In this document: positions 43,830 through 55,304 of the stretch, one piece after another
How positions within the stretch are numbered: the stretch's first letter is position 1
Layout of the letters: each line of letters starts with the position of its first letter
Source: Lumbricus rubellus
Taxonomy: Eukaryota; Annelida; Clitellata; Crassiclitellata; Lumbricidae
Direction: 5' to 3'
NCBI GenBank assembly: GCA_945859605.1
Contig: OX243825.1
Location: 23,923,227-23,987,226, forward strand
DNA: 64,000 nt
Program-made: the position numbers and the translations under genes
The notes under the pieces: generated by a model
Databases searched by the model: none
Told to the model about the DNA's origin: nothing
Seen by the model: the letters and a program-made list of their open reading frames with translations, nothing else

Positions 43830-44610
43830 AATTATTGCCTATCAGCAAAACAGAAGAAACGATGCAAAGTATCGGCTTTCAGTTGATAGGCAATAATAAA
43901 TAATTTCTTATAAACATTATAAATACATTTATAAATTGAAACAGATTGCCATGGATATCTGTTTAATTCGTTTGTTCGTACATATTATGTACTCAGGAGT
44001 AGTCAGTAAATTGACATGACTTGCACAACAGGAGTGGCCCTACACAGTACACACATCGCCACAGAATGGCAAACGTTCTGTTATATAGTTTAAGAATTAT
44101 AGCAGGCCTACACCTTCGGCTCGACTATGTTATTATAATTTTATGGGCATAGTTAAGTAGTGTCAGCTTTGTTCGCAGAATAGAATTAGACTCATTCGTT
44201 TATTTTCTATGATGAAGATCATAGTTGTTTAAAACTTTTTTATTTTTTTTATTTTATGCATCGTTTCATTCCGTTTTTTTATGTTACGCTATTTATTTAT
44301 TTTCTGTCTCATATTATTTTCCTTAATTTTATTTGTTCTGATATTCCTTACGTTTTCAGCCTAATCCCAAGGATTCAGGTAACTGATGTCATTATTTAAT
44401 TGTATAACGTCATCATTTAAGAGATACATGTAGTAAGTAAACAAGAGTTTTAAGTTTAAAATGCAGTTTAAGATGTAAAAAGTCAAATTATTTTTCATTT
44501 CGTTTTTTTTGTGGTTTTTCGGTTTATTTCTCTTGAATAAAACGACGTTTTTCCGTTTTTTATTCCGTTTCCATGTTTTTTTACATCTATGATGAAGATG
44601 TAGTTTGTAT
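43830..44610. other. No gene seen
   Basis: AT-rich sequence with T-runs. Nothing recognised. Confidence 0.45.
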
Positions 44611-44617
44611 GTGCACT

Positions 44618-44818
44618 TGTTATAGCGCCCCTTCAAGCTCTCTCTACTCAGAGGCGCTCCCGATGCAGAGCGGACACTGCATCGGAGTTTCACGCCGAAG
44701 CGCTGAGCAATTGTGAGTGAAGGACTTGCCCAAGGTCCTTACGCAGCCAGGTGGATTCGAACCTCGGACCTTCCGGCTCCAAGGCAACGACGCCACCACT
44801 AGACCACCGCGCCCCACG
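44618..44818 (-). repeat. tRNA-derived SINE with LINE-type 3' tail
   Basis: On the minus strand from 44816: GGGCGCGGTGGTCTAGTGGT contains a good box A (TGGTCTAGTGG), and about 35 bp on GAGGTTCGAATCC contains a near-consensus box B (GGTTCGAATCC), the two Pol III internal promoter elements. A unique middle follows (TGCGTAAGGACCTTGGGCAA), then the tail AGCGCCTCTGAGTAGAGAG ... GAAGGGGCGCTATAAC, the same hairpin as the end of the LINE at 53.3 kb. A tRNA head joined to a LINE tail is the standard architecture of a SINE mobilised by that LINE. Confidence 0.85.
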
Positions 44819-44819
44819 C

Positions 44820-45573
44820 AAACGTAGTGGTTAGATTATCATGTAATCCTAATCATATTGGCAGCTTGTCTGAATTTGCTGTTGAGCTATAAATTGTAGC
44901 CAAACTATATCAATCAATCAGTCAATCAATTAATTTATTGGTTCAGCAGAACAGAATATTTCACAAAATAATGAGGTGACTTCATTTCTTAAGTCGTAAA
45001 ATAATTTTTCGTTGGACATAGAATACAAACATCAGGGGACCTAGGTTCCTCTGTATAATACGACACTAGTCTCCATAATCTACACTAATTATTATTATAA
45101 TGAGACGATGCAATGATCTCGATACGCTCGAGACCAATCAGAAAGAGGATGATGATTCTACTGTAGCCTACAAAGTACGTATAATTATATGCTAGCAGTA
45201 GCCGTGCAATAGCAACACTCAGGAGACTGACTTCATGTCTTTCCGATAAAGACAGTGAGATAATGGATGTGAGGCGCTTAGAAGATAATTATGGAACCGG
45301 AATCCGGATTGGCACTGCACTTAGGCTATATGCGAATGCTAAATGTCGCACCATAAGTAGGCCTATATAAGTATAATGATCTCACAGATTTTATTACGTG
45401 TCTGTGAACAGAAAGACATTTTGTACACCAGGTGTAGCTGAACTTCACTTCGTTTCAGCTTTTGAATGTTGAAAATTTCCATTTTCAGCGCTGCATCTCA
45501 AGCGCTCATGAACATGACAAACTCACGCATATTTCTAATCGGCGTTAGGATTAGGTGGTTATAATAGCTAATG
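44820..45573. other. No gene seen
   Basis: Noncoding. A short CAAT/CAAT run at about 44913-44935. No recognisable frames. Confidence 0.45.
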
Positions 45574-45757
45574 CAGTGGCGGCGCCAGGATTTCAGTTTT
45601 GGGGTTGGACTCTATGAGGAAATTGTCCATCTTCATCGCCAAAATTTGTCATTACTTTTTTTGGAGAGGGGGGGCTAAGCATGAAAATACTTGATTTTTA
45701 CATTGGAAAAAACGGATAGCTTTCTTGCCCCCTACCTCCTATATATCGCCGCTACTG
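45574..45757. mobile_element. Short hAT-type MITE, CAGTGGCGGCG termini
   Basis: A 184-bp segment from CAGTGGCGGCGCCAGG to TATCGCCGCTACTG. The flanks AGCTAATG and AGTTAAAT are only partly alike, so the duplication is decayed. A G-rich run (GAGAGGGGGGGCTAAG) is inside. Confidence 0.65.
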
Positions 45758-46334
45758 AGTTAAATGTTGTTGTTTTAAAAATTTAAATAAAACACTAAAA
45801 GTTTTGACCGAGTTATGACACATTTGTTTGGGTCTACTTTTCATTGGGACACCGGGTATTTTCATCTATTAACTTTATAGCGAGCATATAAAACTAGATT
45901 CTACTGGACTCTTAAAAAACGACTAAAAACGAAAAAATAAAGTGAAAAAATGACTGGACATTGCATTTAGAATCGAATCTTAGAACTAATCAGAATTCAT
46001 ATGCAGTGTTTCCCACATACATGTAGGTCTATATAAATCATGTACATGCATAAATACTCAAGGACTATTATATACACATAATATTATATGGAATTAGAGT
46101 GTTAATGAAGTTTACTGCATGCACTGTCGTCGTTGAGAGATTGACGGCTCGTGAGTATTAGTGTTGTTGTTGTATCACACGTGGTGACAGTTTGCAAGCG
46201 GCTCTTAAGAGGTCATCATAGCAGCGGCTGGATGGAACTATACAAGATGTATGTTTTGTATGTGATTGTCTGTCAGTTTATCGTTTATAGTTTATCGTCT
46301 GATGGGCAATAGACTCTTCTAATCCTTACTTGAA
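45758..46334. other. No gene seen
   Basis: Noncoding, AT-rich, ending at the left breakpoint of the large duplication (about 46335). Confidence 0.45.
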
Positions 46335-46351
46335 GATTTTTCAATTTAAAG

Positions 46352-46678
46352 AGCCACGGGCGCCCACAGATATATTTTCAGGAGGAGCAAAATACAATGG
46401 TGGCGGTTAAATATTTTACAAAGAGCTTGATAATGCAAAGCAGGAAATCAAGAACATGGGTATTTTCATAGAGGTTTCTAAATGCAACCTAAACTTCTCA
46501 GTTTCATTTTCTGTATCATTACTTACAAGTCTTAGCCTACATTAGCACTTTTAGTGCGTAAAAATGTGCTAAAAACCAAAACGTAATATCTCAAAAATAG
46601 GGCTGAAATTCCCAGGCTTTGGAAGGGGGGAGTGCCCCTCTTGCCTCTACATGCTGGCGCTCGTGTAGAGAACGATCG
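46352..46678 (+). mobile_element. GGGCGCCC-ended MITE, diverged copy
   Basis: GCCACGGGCGCCCACAG at the left, AGTGCCCCTCTTGCCTCTAC near the right, and the family interior (GATAATGCAAAGCAGGAAAT, GAGGTTTCTAAATG). Right end is ATGCTGGCGCTCGTG, i.e. eroded. Confidence 0.75.
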
Positions 46679-47504
46679 TCTAATGCTGCTGACTGAGTGG
46701 CTGCTGCTCACCAGTTCAAGATCTTTAGAGACATTTTGACTTCGAGATTTCGTAGACAACTAATTTTTCGCATTTGCGCTCGTAACCTTAGATAGTAATT
46801 TTTTATGAAACTTTTACAAAACAGTCATATTTATTTAGCAAAACACGTCACTAGACCTACTACTGGATTAATTCACAAATTCAAAGCCTGGGTCGAACGA
46901 ATGCCATTAGCTGTAGCGCATTTTCACGTTCTCATATTGGTCGATAGACCACGTTTTATTTTTAGCTCTAGACTTAGTTATTCAACAATTGACTATAAAA
47001 TTGTCAATGCACTAATCGACAGTTTTATTTATTTCGGTTGATTCGGCTTTGTATTTCTAACGCGGATTGCTTCAAGTCGTGTAAGCTTCAAGTGAGCAAA
47101 ACAATCTTGAGCAGCATAAAAGGTAAATAGCGTTGTGAGTCCATAAGCAGAAGAGGAGTGAAGGCCATAATTATCGACACGCTAATGGATGATTGTCATC
47201 CAGTAATGCTTCAAGGTGTTGATGGTTCATAGACGCTACTTCGTCAGTACTGTTTCTGTCTCCGTCGCTGAGTGTAATAATACACTGCTTGTTGGAATGC
47301 CATGGGAACGACTGTGTAGCTACCATTAGAGCCAGAGATCTGGTGTCGAGGTAGAAAGTTTGAAAAATCAGAAACTGTTTTTTAAGCCGAACAAAAATAT
47401 GCTGCAAAGATTTGGTGACCAACTGACCATTCGTGAGAAACATAAGCTTAGCGCAGCAGTATGAGTGCAAATATACATGCATGCGCTCGTGCGCCCGCGC
47501 GCGC

Positions 47505-47762
47505 CGTTCAACCATGCATGCATGCATGCATGTATGTATGCATGTATGTATGCATGTATGTATGTATGTATGTATGTATGTATGTATGTATGTATGTATG
47601 TATGTATGTATGTATGTATGTATGTATGTATGTATGTATGTATGTATGTATGTATGTATGTACATGTATGTATGTATGTATGTATGTATGTATGTATGTA
47701 TGTATGTATGTATGTATGTATGTATGTATGTATGTATGTATGTATGTATGTATGTATGTGTG
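47505..47762 (+). repeat. (TGTA)n tetranucleotide microsatellite
   Basis: About 255 bp of ATGT/TGTA units beginning with (ATGC)n and interrupted once by TACATG at about 47660. Frames in all registers are open on both strands because the units have no stops. Orthologous array in the sister copy is 62280-62505 and is shorter. Confidence 0.97.
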
Positions 47763-48214
47763 AATGTATGTAGGAATGAGTTTGTATGCATATAAAATTA
47801 TATATGTATGCATGCATGTACGTATCCACGTATGCACGTTTTCATGCATGCACTGTAGGTCACGTATGTTTAGGCATGCATGTTGTTCGTGTGTATGCAT
47901 GAACATTGTGCACCTATACATTTCAGGTAGCAATTATATCTGAGTTGCTGAAGTCACTTGCCTCATCACTATATAGGAACCAGAACTTCTGGATATTGCA
48001 AGCAGTTGAAGGAAACCAGCGAAGTGAGGGGTGGGGTACGAGAAAGTGTGACGTACTTTAAGGGGGTCCAAGAAAGTGTGAAAGTTTGTGACAGAGGGAT
48101 GGAGGGTTAAAAATGGTCCAAAATAGCGTGACGTACTTTATGGACGGCCCCTTGGTTGGACCAAAGAGACACAAACGAGTTTCAACATTCAAGCAAAATA
48201 TATCGGGGAGGTGG

Positions 48215-50330
48215 TACAAAAAGAGATGGGATAAAGAAAAGCTAAAGACAGAGACGAAAAGAATAGAACTGGCGCAGAGAATAGAAAGCAGAGTGGAGAA
48301 GACACAACAAGAGCAAAGCGAAGAGATAGCGGTGGAGGAAAGGTGGGAAAATATCAGGGATATAATCGTGGAGGAAACAACAGAGACAATAGGGTACCAA
48401 AAAGGAAAGACCCCACGGAAGTCATGGATAACGGGAGAAATGATAAGAGATATGGAAGAGAGAAGAAAGTGGAGACATCAGAGCACGGAAGAGGCGAAAA
48501 AGGAGTACAGAAGGCTAAACAACAAACTCAGGAGAACTATCGAAAAGGCGAGGGAACAATGGTGGGAGAATCAGTGCAGAGAGATAGAAGAAATGCAGAG
48601 GATGGGAAGATATGATAAGGTGTATGAAATAGTGAAAAAGACGACAAAGAACACGATGCAGAATGGAGGAATTGGAGTGCAGGATAGAGATGGAACAATG
48701 TTACAAGACCCCCAACAAGTAAAGGAGAGATGGAAGGAATATGTAGAGGACCTCTGTCAAACCAAAAACAGACCCGCGGGGTTAAACCAGGAGATGTAGG
48801 ATGAAGAAACAGGACCAGAAATACTTAAAGAGGAAGTAATAGCAGCTATATCAGAAATGAAAAACAACAAGGCGGAAGGAATCGATAACATACCAGTGGA
48901 AATATTAAAGGAATTGGGAGAAAAGGCAATGAACGAAATGATCCAAATCTGTCAGGAGATCTACAAAACTGGAATGTGGCCGGATGACTTTCTGCAGACA
49001 ATACTGATACCATTAAAGAAAAAGGCGAATACAGTAAGATGCGAAAAATACCGTACGATAAGCTTGCTGACACATGCTTCGAAGGTGCTGCTGAGGGTAC
49101 TGACAAGGAGACTGCAGGCAAAGGCGGAGGCAGACGGGTGTCTTGGGGACGATCAATTCGGATTCAGAAAGGGCAGAGGAACGAGAGACGCCATTGGAGC
49201 TTTGAGATGGAACAATGCTGACGGAAAGAAGTCTGGAAAACAACCATATATGCTTTGTGGATTATGAGAAGGCGTTCGACAGGGTAGACTGGAGGAAGCT
49301 AATGACAATCCTGAGAAAGATGGGTGTGGACTGGAGAGATAGAAGGTTAATAGGAAACCTGTATATGGGACAGAGGATAAGAGTGAGGATAGATGGGGAA
49401 CTATCGGAACCAGGAAAAATAGGAAGGGGTGTGAGACAGGGGTGTCCACTCTCACCCATACTATTCAATCTATACATCGAAGAACTGATACGGGAGGCAC
49501 TACAGGACACGGAAGAAGGAATAAAGGTTGGAGGAAAGATGATAAAGGCACTAAGATTTGCCGACGACCAGGCAATGCTGGCAAGCACAGAAGAGAATCT
49601 ACAACACATAATGGATGAACTAAATGGAACCAGCAAAGAATATGGGATGAAGATAAACATCAAAAAGACGAAGGTAATGAGAATAAGTAGAGAAGCAAAA
49701 GGGGAAAAGAATATGAAAATAACAATCAATGGAGAAGTAGTGGACCAAGTCACTAAATTTTGCTATCTAGGAAGCCTGATAACGGAAGATGCGAAGTGCC
49801 ACAAAGAAATCAAGAAAAGAATAGCGATGGGGAAAGAAGCGTTCACGAAAAGGAAGGAGCTACTGAAAGGAGGAATGAGTCGAGACATCAAGAAAAGAAT
49901 TGTCAAGGCACTGATCTGGAGCGTCACACTGTACGGAGCAGAGACCTGGACGATGAGAAAGGAGGATGTCAAACGAATAGAAGCGTTCGAAATGTGGATA
50001 TGGAGAAGGATGGAAAGGATCAGCTGGACAGAACATAAATCAAATGAAGAAGTACTGAAGAAGGTGGAAGAGCAAAGATCCTTGATGAATACAATTAGAA
50101 CAAGGCAGAAGAACTGGATAGGACATGTACTGAGAGGCAACTCCTTGCAAAGAGACATTGTGGAATGCAAAATGGAAGGAAAGAGGGGAAGAGGAAGACC
50201 TAGGGGAAAGTTCTTAGACTGGATGATGGAGGATGGATATGGAAAACTAAAAGAAAAAGCACAACATCGAGAAGACTGGCGTCGTTGGGCATCTGGACCT
50301 GCCGAGAGGCAGCTTACCTAAAGAAAGAAA
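48215..50330 (+). pseudogene. 5'-truncated LINE, post-endonuclease to C-terminus (copy 1)
   Basis: Inserted between 7-bp repeats GAGGTGG (48208-48214, 50331-50337); the empty site is at about 30726. The endonuclease is absent. Coding starts YKKRWDKEKLK and continues through NNKAEGIDNIPVEILK, GMWPDDFLQTILIPLKKK, YRTISLLTHASKVL, QFGFRKGRGTRDAI, CFVDYEKAFDRVDW, RGVRQGCPLSPILFNLYIE, FADDQAM, YLGSLITED, GAETWTMRKEDVKRIEAFEMW and WIGHVLRGNS. Lesions: TAG at about 48797-48799 where copy 2 has a Glu codon, and a frameshift between about 49220 and 49265 shared with copy 2. The tail is (AAAG)n. Clade uncertain: it resembles the abundant invertebrate endonuclease-reverse transcriptase LINEs. Confidence 0.92.
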
Positions 50331-50894
50331 GAGGTGGCACAATTCCTCTATCTAGGAGAACTGTAATTGAGACCAAACGATGACAACAAAAAATACACAA
50401 AAATGAGACTACTCACCTCAAAAGCCTTTTGAATGATGAACAGGATCGGAAAAGCAGAGAATTGGTAATTAAGCCTATAACCAAAATTTAAAAAGATAAA
50501 AATGGTTGACTTTTTGGTCTTGTTGATCACCATTGTTTTGATTTTCTCTGCCTTAAAAGACATAAAAGTAGGATTGTAGCACTTCGAAAGGATTTGGAAT
50601 GTTGAATAAAATATGAAATAGCAGATAATTAGCAAAGAAAACCAGAGCAACCGATTTTCCTATTCGATTCGGAATACCGGTACCTGAAAATGGGATAGCA
50701 AGATGTGAATAGAATTATAAAAGCTTAAATTAGATGACTAGGGAAGATAGCAGAGATTGTAAACATACAGTACAGAGAATAAGAAAATAAGACATTCTGA
50801 TTAGATTAGTATAAGGTATTCACGCAATTCTACCAGAGAAAATGGTTCAAGGCAGGCTGTAGTGTTGATTTGAAGTGCAAGCAAACCAAATCAG

Positions 50895-51705
50895 CAGTGG
50901 CGTAGCCATGCCCGGGCAATTACGGACAATGCCCGGTTTGGCGATTAGTTCTGCCCGGGCAATACTCTGCCCGGGTTACCTATTTTGCTTATTGATGAAA
51001 TTTTCTTGTTGTTATGACATTTAACATCACTTCGGCTAGTTAGCGCAGAGAGCGCCTCTGAGTAGATTTCTTGAAGAGGCGCTATATATAAATTCTCTCT
51101 AAATAAAATAAAATAAATAAATAAATAAATACTCGCCGGCTCGAAATCGAGAAATTGATAAATTTTAATTTTGAGTTGGCTGGCTTTTGATGCTATTAAA
51201 ATTTGCGCATTGGGATAAAAATGTCGCAGTTGCCGATTGGCTAAATTAAACTTGCACCGTCAAAAGACTCACTACATGGGCTAACTGGCACGTCATATAT
51301 ACAAGTAACCCACCTTAGTACTCAAATACATACTGTATGCTGTCTGCCCTCCACGATGCATCTGCCTTTTGTGAACCTGACATTATTAATTGATTTCAAA
51401 CTGTATACGGCTACAAATCTATAATCTTGCTCCTTTATTTGTGGGGCATTCCCACAATCATGTTCTCCAGTTCAGCAGGAAGAGAGGGTCAGAGGTCGCT
51501 GACCTTGAGGAACGGGTCATCAGTCCAGGCTAGATACATTTCAAAGTCTGTCATCCCTTAGAGCCTCTGAGATATATTTGAACTGTTCAATTGATGGCAT
51601 CAGCGGTCTTTTCCTTGGCTATAGAGAGTTTTAAGACCCGTCTACCAGATGGAAATTATCACCTTCATACATACACACACACATAATTTTATATATATAT
51701 GCATG

Positions 51706-51744
<39 letters not shown>

Positions 51745-51791
51745 TGCACACATGCTGCCCGGGTTACATTTCGCTTCTGCCTACGCCACTG
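50895..51791. mobile_element. hAT-type element, CAGTGGCGTAG termini, with nested retroposon tail
   Basis: 897 bp, termini CAGTGGCGTAG / CTACGCCACTG and perfect 8-bp duplication CAAATCAG (50887-50894, 51792-51799). The empty site is at about 31268 (GCCAAATTAGACCATGAC). CCCGGGCAAT / GCCCGGGTTA words recur near both ends. Nested at 51045-51130 is the AGCGCCTCTGAGTAG ... GAAGAGGCGCTATATA retroposon tail with an (AAAT)n end. A (TA)n run is at 51709-51741. Confidence 0.92.
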
Positions 51792-52249
51792 CAAATCAGA
51801 CCATGACTGCGTTGGATAGACAGCATAAAAAATGAGAATGTCACTTGGACGAACACTGATGGAACACTGGACATGACGAGTGACCGAGGAGAGTGGACAT
51901 GTTCCATTCGTACCAATCGCCACTATGGAGTGCTGATGATGACAATGATGATGACATTCCTGGTAATATTATAAGATAAAACTAGACACACTTGTTCCGC
52001 ATTGAGATAACATACTAAGCTTAAGAGAAGAAAAGCTCATTTTACAGCATGCCACTACATGCATAAAAGATAACAACCTAAGACGATTACTATTTGTTCT
52101 CAAATCAAACATTTTGCATTAGAATCTCACCTGAATGCAGAACGGATCGAATGTCTTCTTATTTTGGTGAATCAGTTCTTAGACATGTTCTTATATTAGG
52201 CCTAGGCCTAGGCCTACGTTGCTTCTGCCTGCAGAGTGGCTGTCGCTCC

Positions 52250-52400
52250 ACATCAGCCTTCGCCTCAGCCTCTTCTTCTGTCCTAGCTTCAGCCTTATCA
52301 TCAGCATTCGCCTCAGCCTCATCATCAGCATTCGCTTCAGCCTCACCATCAGCATTCGCCTCAGCCTCTTCTTCTGCCTTCGCATCTATTCGATGACCTG
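52250..52400 (-). other. Acidic tandem-repeat frame (EAEANADDEA), possible exon
   Basis: On the minus strand about 50 codons stay open with a 30-bp repeat giving EANADGEAEANADDEAEANADDKAEA then EEEAEAKAD-type sequence. The GPCR-upstream blocks at 41.94 and 28.10 kb hold shorter relatives (DVKADSDATATQAEAT and DADSIPSQAEAT) in the same orientation. No start codon, splice site or stop context identifies a gene. It may be an exon, a decayed exon or chance. Confidence 0.3.
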
Positions 52401-52909
52401 TCGCCTTCTCACATCATTATCACTCATCGACAGCTGCTTTTCGATGTCATTCAGTGATGCCACAGATGGGTTTTTCCACTAAATCTGGGTGGTTTTTGTC
52501 TTTACCGGGCTCGACCGAGCCGCTGCGCATGCGCACACGACATATCCAGAATTCCAGATTGGTGTCGATAATCTCGATATGGATATCGAGTCTCTGACAA
52601 TTTAGACAATTGACATTTTTTCGAAAGTTGAAAATTGCGACTAGGCTACATATGATTCAACTCATTTGACGAACATTTTGTTAACCCTCATCCGAGCAGA
52701 CAAAATCCAACATAATTTGAACAAAGGGATCCAAAATCGCTTATATAATAGTCTTGTTTTTTCTGATTTTTTTAAAAGGAAATCTGTTTTTTCTGATGAA
52801 GATGAAATGGTTAGATTAGCATGTAGTACCGTACACATCAGCCTCAATCATCTCACATGAATCACATCATATTAGGCCTACTCATCGACAGCTGGTTCTC
52901 GGTGCCTAA

Positions 52910-53358
52910 TTGGGAAAATCCTTAAATATGGTCATGTCTCAGACTACCTGCTCGATGTACTTCACTGGCTCCCTATTCGCCAGCGTATTGAGTTCAGAGT
53001 GTCTGCATTGGTATGGCGATGTTGTCAGGGCCTCGCCCCAATTTACCTCCGAGAGCTATGCAGCCTTACATTTGGTAGGCCTATCCAAGAACGTCGTCAG
53101 CTACGCTCTGCTGATAAGGGAGTCCTCTTGGTTCCTTTTGCTCGTACTGCTACCATGAAGAATCGAGCCTTTTCTGTGGTTGGTCCGGTGGTCTGGAATA
53201 GCCTTCCCTTTGAGCAACGCCTACACCCTGGGACTCTACCAGGATCGTTCCTTATTAAACTTAAAACTGTTCTATTTGGGCTCGCTGGAGTCGGGAGCGC
53301 CTCTGAGTAGTTTTTCACTTGAAGGAGCGCTATATAAATGTCCAAATGAATGAATAAA
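52910..53358 (+). pseudogene. CR1/L2-type LINE 3' end with hairpin tail
   Basis: Frames at 52945-53310 encode the classic C-terminal end of CR1/L2-like ORF2: DYLLDVLHWLPIRQRIEF, ALVWRCCQGLAPIYLRELC, RQLRSADKGVLLVPFARTAT, KNRAFSVVGPVVWNSLPF, then SFLIKLKTVLFGL and a stop within GCGCCTCTGAGTAG. The last 60 bases form AGCGCCTCTGAGTAG / GAAGGAGCGCTATATAAAT and an (AATG/AAT)n end. The fingers and palm are missing (5' truncation). The tail matches those of the SINE-like pieces at 14.1, 16.0, 40.9, 44.6 and 51.05 kb, so this LINE family is the likely source of their mobilisation. Confidence 0.85.
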
Positions 53359-53361
53359 TAC

Positions 53362-53728
53362 CTAGCCCTTACTGTAATCCTAGCCCTAACCCTTACCCCA
53401 ACCTAAACCCTAACCCCAGCCCTAACACTAACCCCTACCTGTGCGTCAAATGACATGCCACGACCCTAACCCTTACCCTAACTCCTACCCTCACCCTAAC
53501 CCCTAACCCTTACTCTAACCCTTACCCTAGCCCAAACTCTAGCCCTAACTCTAACCCTTACCCTAGCACAACCCTTAACCTAACCCTTGCCCTCACCTTA
53601 ACCTCTAACCCTTACCCTAACTCTTACCCTAGCCCTAACCTAACCCTTACCCTAACCATCACCCTAACCCTATTCCTTGCCCTAGCCTTAACCCTTACCC
53701 TAACGCTAACCCTAACCTTAATTCTAAA
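53362..53728 (+). repeat. Interstitial telomere-like (CCCTAA)n array
   Basis: About 365 bp of degenerate CCCTAA, with CCCTTA and CCCTAG variants. It matches the animal telomere hexamer TTAGGG on the minus strand. It is absent from the paralogous position near 31900. A shorter patch of similar AACCCTAA sequence is at 34476-34545. Confidence 0.9.
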
Positions 53729-54112
53729 ATAATCACATTTTCGTGCTTGATTCTAATAATAATTTTCACACCACTGTATGCACCCCAAGTTTATTCATGT
53801 GTGCAAATATTGTTAGCATGCACATACACCTAAAGGCACCATAAAACCTCATCATGGTCTCCTGCCTGACTGTACTCTTAATTTTTTTATAGTGCTGCCA
53901 GTTTTGATGTGTCACCCAAAATCAATGATTAAATTTGATTTGAGCTTGATAAAATACAACACTTTTATGAATTGGAGATATTGTTTATTCAGAAAAATTA
54001 AATTGACATAACGCAACTTATAGCGTGAAGAAGGAATTGAAAAGTGAACCAAACTTTCTGTTTCTGCAAAATTTCTAGGCTGGAAAAGTTTTTACTGGCT
54101 CCTGGAGCTAAC

Positions 54113-54595
54113 CAACGTTGCCACTCCTTGGGTTTTTTCACAAGATCTTGGGTTTTTTCATCCGAACTTGGGAAATGGGGTTTTTTTGCGAAGAACTTGG
54201 GTTTTTTCTTGGGTATTTTTTCGGCCTAAAAAATCTTGGGTTTTTTTTCTTCGAACTTGGGAAATGGGGTTTTTTCGGAAAAAACTTGGGTTTTTTGGGC
54301 AAAGCTTGGGTTTTTTGCTTGTGAATCGGGAAATTCGGGAAATTTTCTAAAGATTTAGACCAAATGACTAAAAAAAAAAAAAAAAAAGGTCATCAGATTT
54401 TTTGGACGCCAAAATGAAAAAATTTTTCGAAATTTTTGGCCGGATGACTAAAAAAAAAAAAAAAAAAAAAAAAAAGGTCGTCAGAAATTTTTTGGGCGGA
54501 AAATGTCTAAATTTTTGAAGATTTGGGCAACTTGGGTTTTCTTGGGTTTTTTCGACCGACCAACTTGGGTTTTTTTATTTTTCAGAGTGGCAACG
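54113..54595. mobile_element. Repeat element with 11-bp duplication and CTTGGGTTTTTT repeats
   Basis: Flanked by the perfect 11-bp direct repeat CTGGAGCTAAC (54102-54112, 54596-54606). Ends share the inverted repeat CGTTGCCACTC / GAGTGGCAACG. The interior has at least nine CTTGGGTTTTTT-like units and two ATGACT-A(n)-GGTC(A/G)TCA motifs with A tracts of about 18 and 27. Class unknown: inverted termini suggest a DNA element, while duplication length is more typical of a foldback or retroposon. Confidence 0.75.
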
Positions 54596-54606
54596 CTGGA
54601 GCTAAC

Positions 54607-55304
54607 ACGTTAACACTGAAAATGCTCAGTTCTTTCATTGGCAGAGCGAAGTCATGCGGTTTGGAGCGGCGAGCATAGCCTACCGCGGCACCGCCTACGA
54701 ACAATAGGTGGAAATAGTCTCTTTAGTAGCCTACATGATTCAAGTTCCACGTGTCCCCATTCAAGAGTCTGACGTCTGCTGCATCAATCAAACGGTCAAC
54801 TTACTGGTAGTAACCTCTTGAAGGGAGCGTTGGGGTTTGAAGCCATCACCAAGCATGGAAAGCGTAGAGTAGCCGAGAGATGGTTGTAGTACGAGTTACC
54901 TCGTGGCGGGCAGCAGGCGAGGTCGTGGACCCGAAGGACTCTGAGCTTGCAGTGATTAGTACGGCGCTGCCATGTGAGGATGTTTCAAGATTTTCGTTAA
55001 TGGTCACTCCCAGTAGGAGTTTTCTATTTCTACATCTAGGCGACAAGGTTTTCAAACCAGCGAGTCCGATCCTCTGACGGCCTATGTCTGTCGACTAGAG
55101 CTGGTGCTTGCTGTCACTATCGAAACGGCTGATCAGATCGGTTGTGTTGAAACCTATCTTAGGGAACAGTGTGTATTGTAGCTGCAGAGTCAATGCATCA
55201 ACAGTTTTGAACGTGCAATAAATTAGTCCATAATCCTTGAAAATCCTCTTAGGGTCTACCGTATACCTCAACTGGTCTGCTAGTTCACTTTATTCAGTTG
55301 TGAT
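54607..55304. other. No confident gene
   Basis: Moderately GC-rich. Opposed short frames at 54846-55077 have no recognised domain. The end (55245-55304) aligns with 34115-34185, starting the receptor block. Confidence 0.45.

Larger units (their letters stand above)
46335..50330. repeat. Large segmental duplication, copy 1 (sister 61126-64000 and beyond)
   Basis: From about AAGATTTTTCAATTTAAAGAGCC (46338) the sequence tracks 61130 onwards to the window end, through the MITE, the TGTA microsatellite and the truncated LINE. Differences are scattered substitutions, microsatellite length and a 15-bp class of small indels. In the sister copy it follows directly on the GPCR3 5' flank, so the breakpoint defines a junction in the tandem array. 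Confidence 0.9.
50338..54000 (-). repeat. Duplicated unit block X, copy C (with insertions)
   Basis: Collinear with 30735-32160 once the inserted elements described below are ignored: GATGAACAGGATCGGAAAAG, GATCACCATTGTTTTGATTT, TTGGATAGACAGCATAAAAA, TAGAATCTCACCTGAATGCA, AGTTTTGATGTGTCACC. No gene recognised apart from the acidic-repeat frame at 52250-52400. Confidence 0.8.

Noticed and set aside
47171..47933. YIHTYIHT and VCMYVCMY frames, repeated at 62.0-62.7 kb
   Set aside because: Translation of the TGTA/TACA microsatellite.
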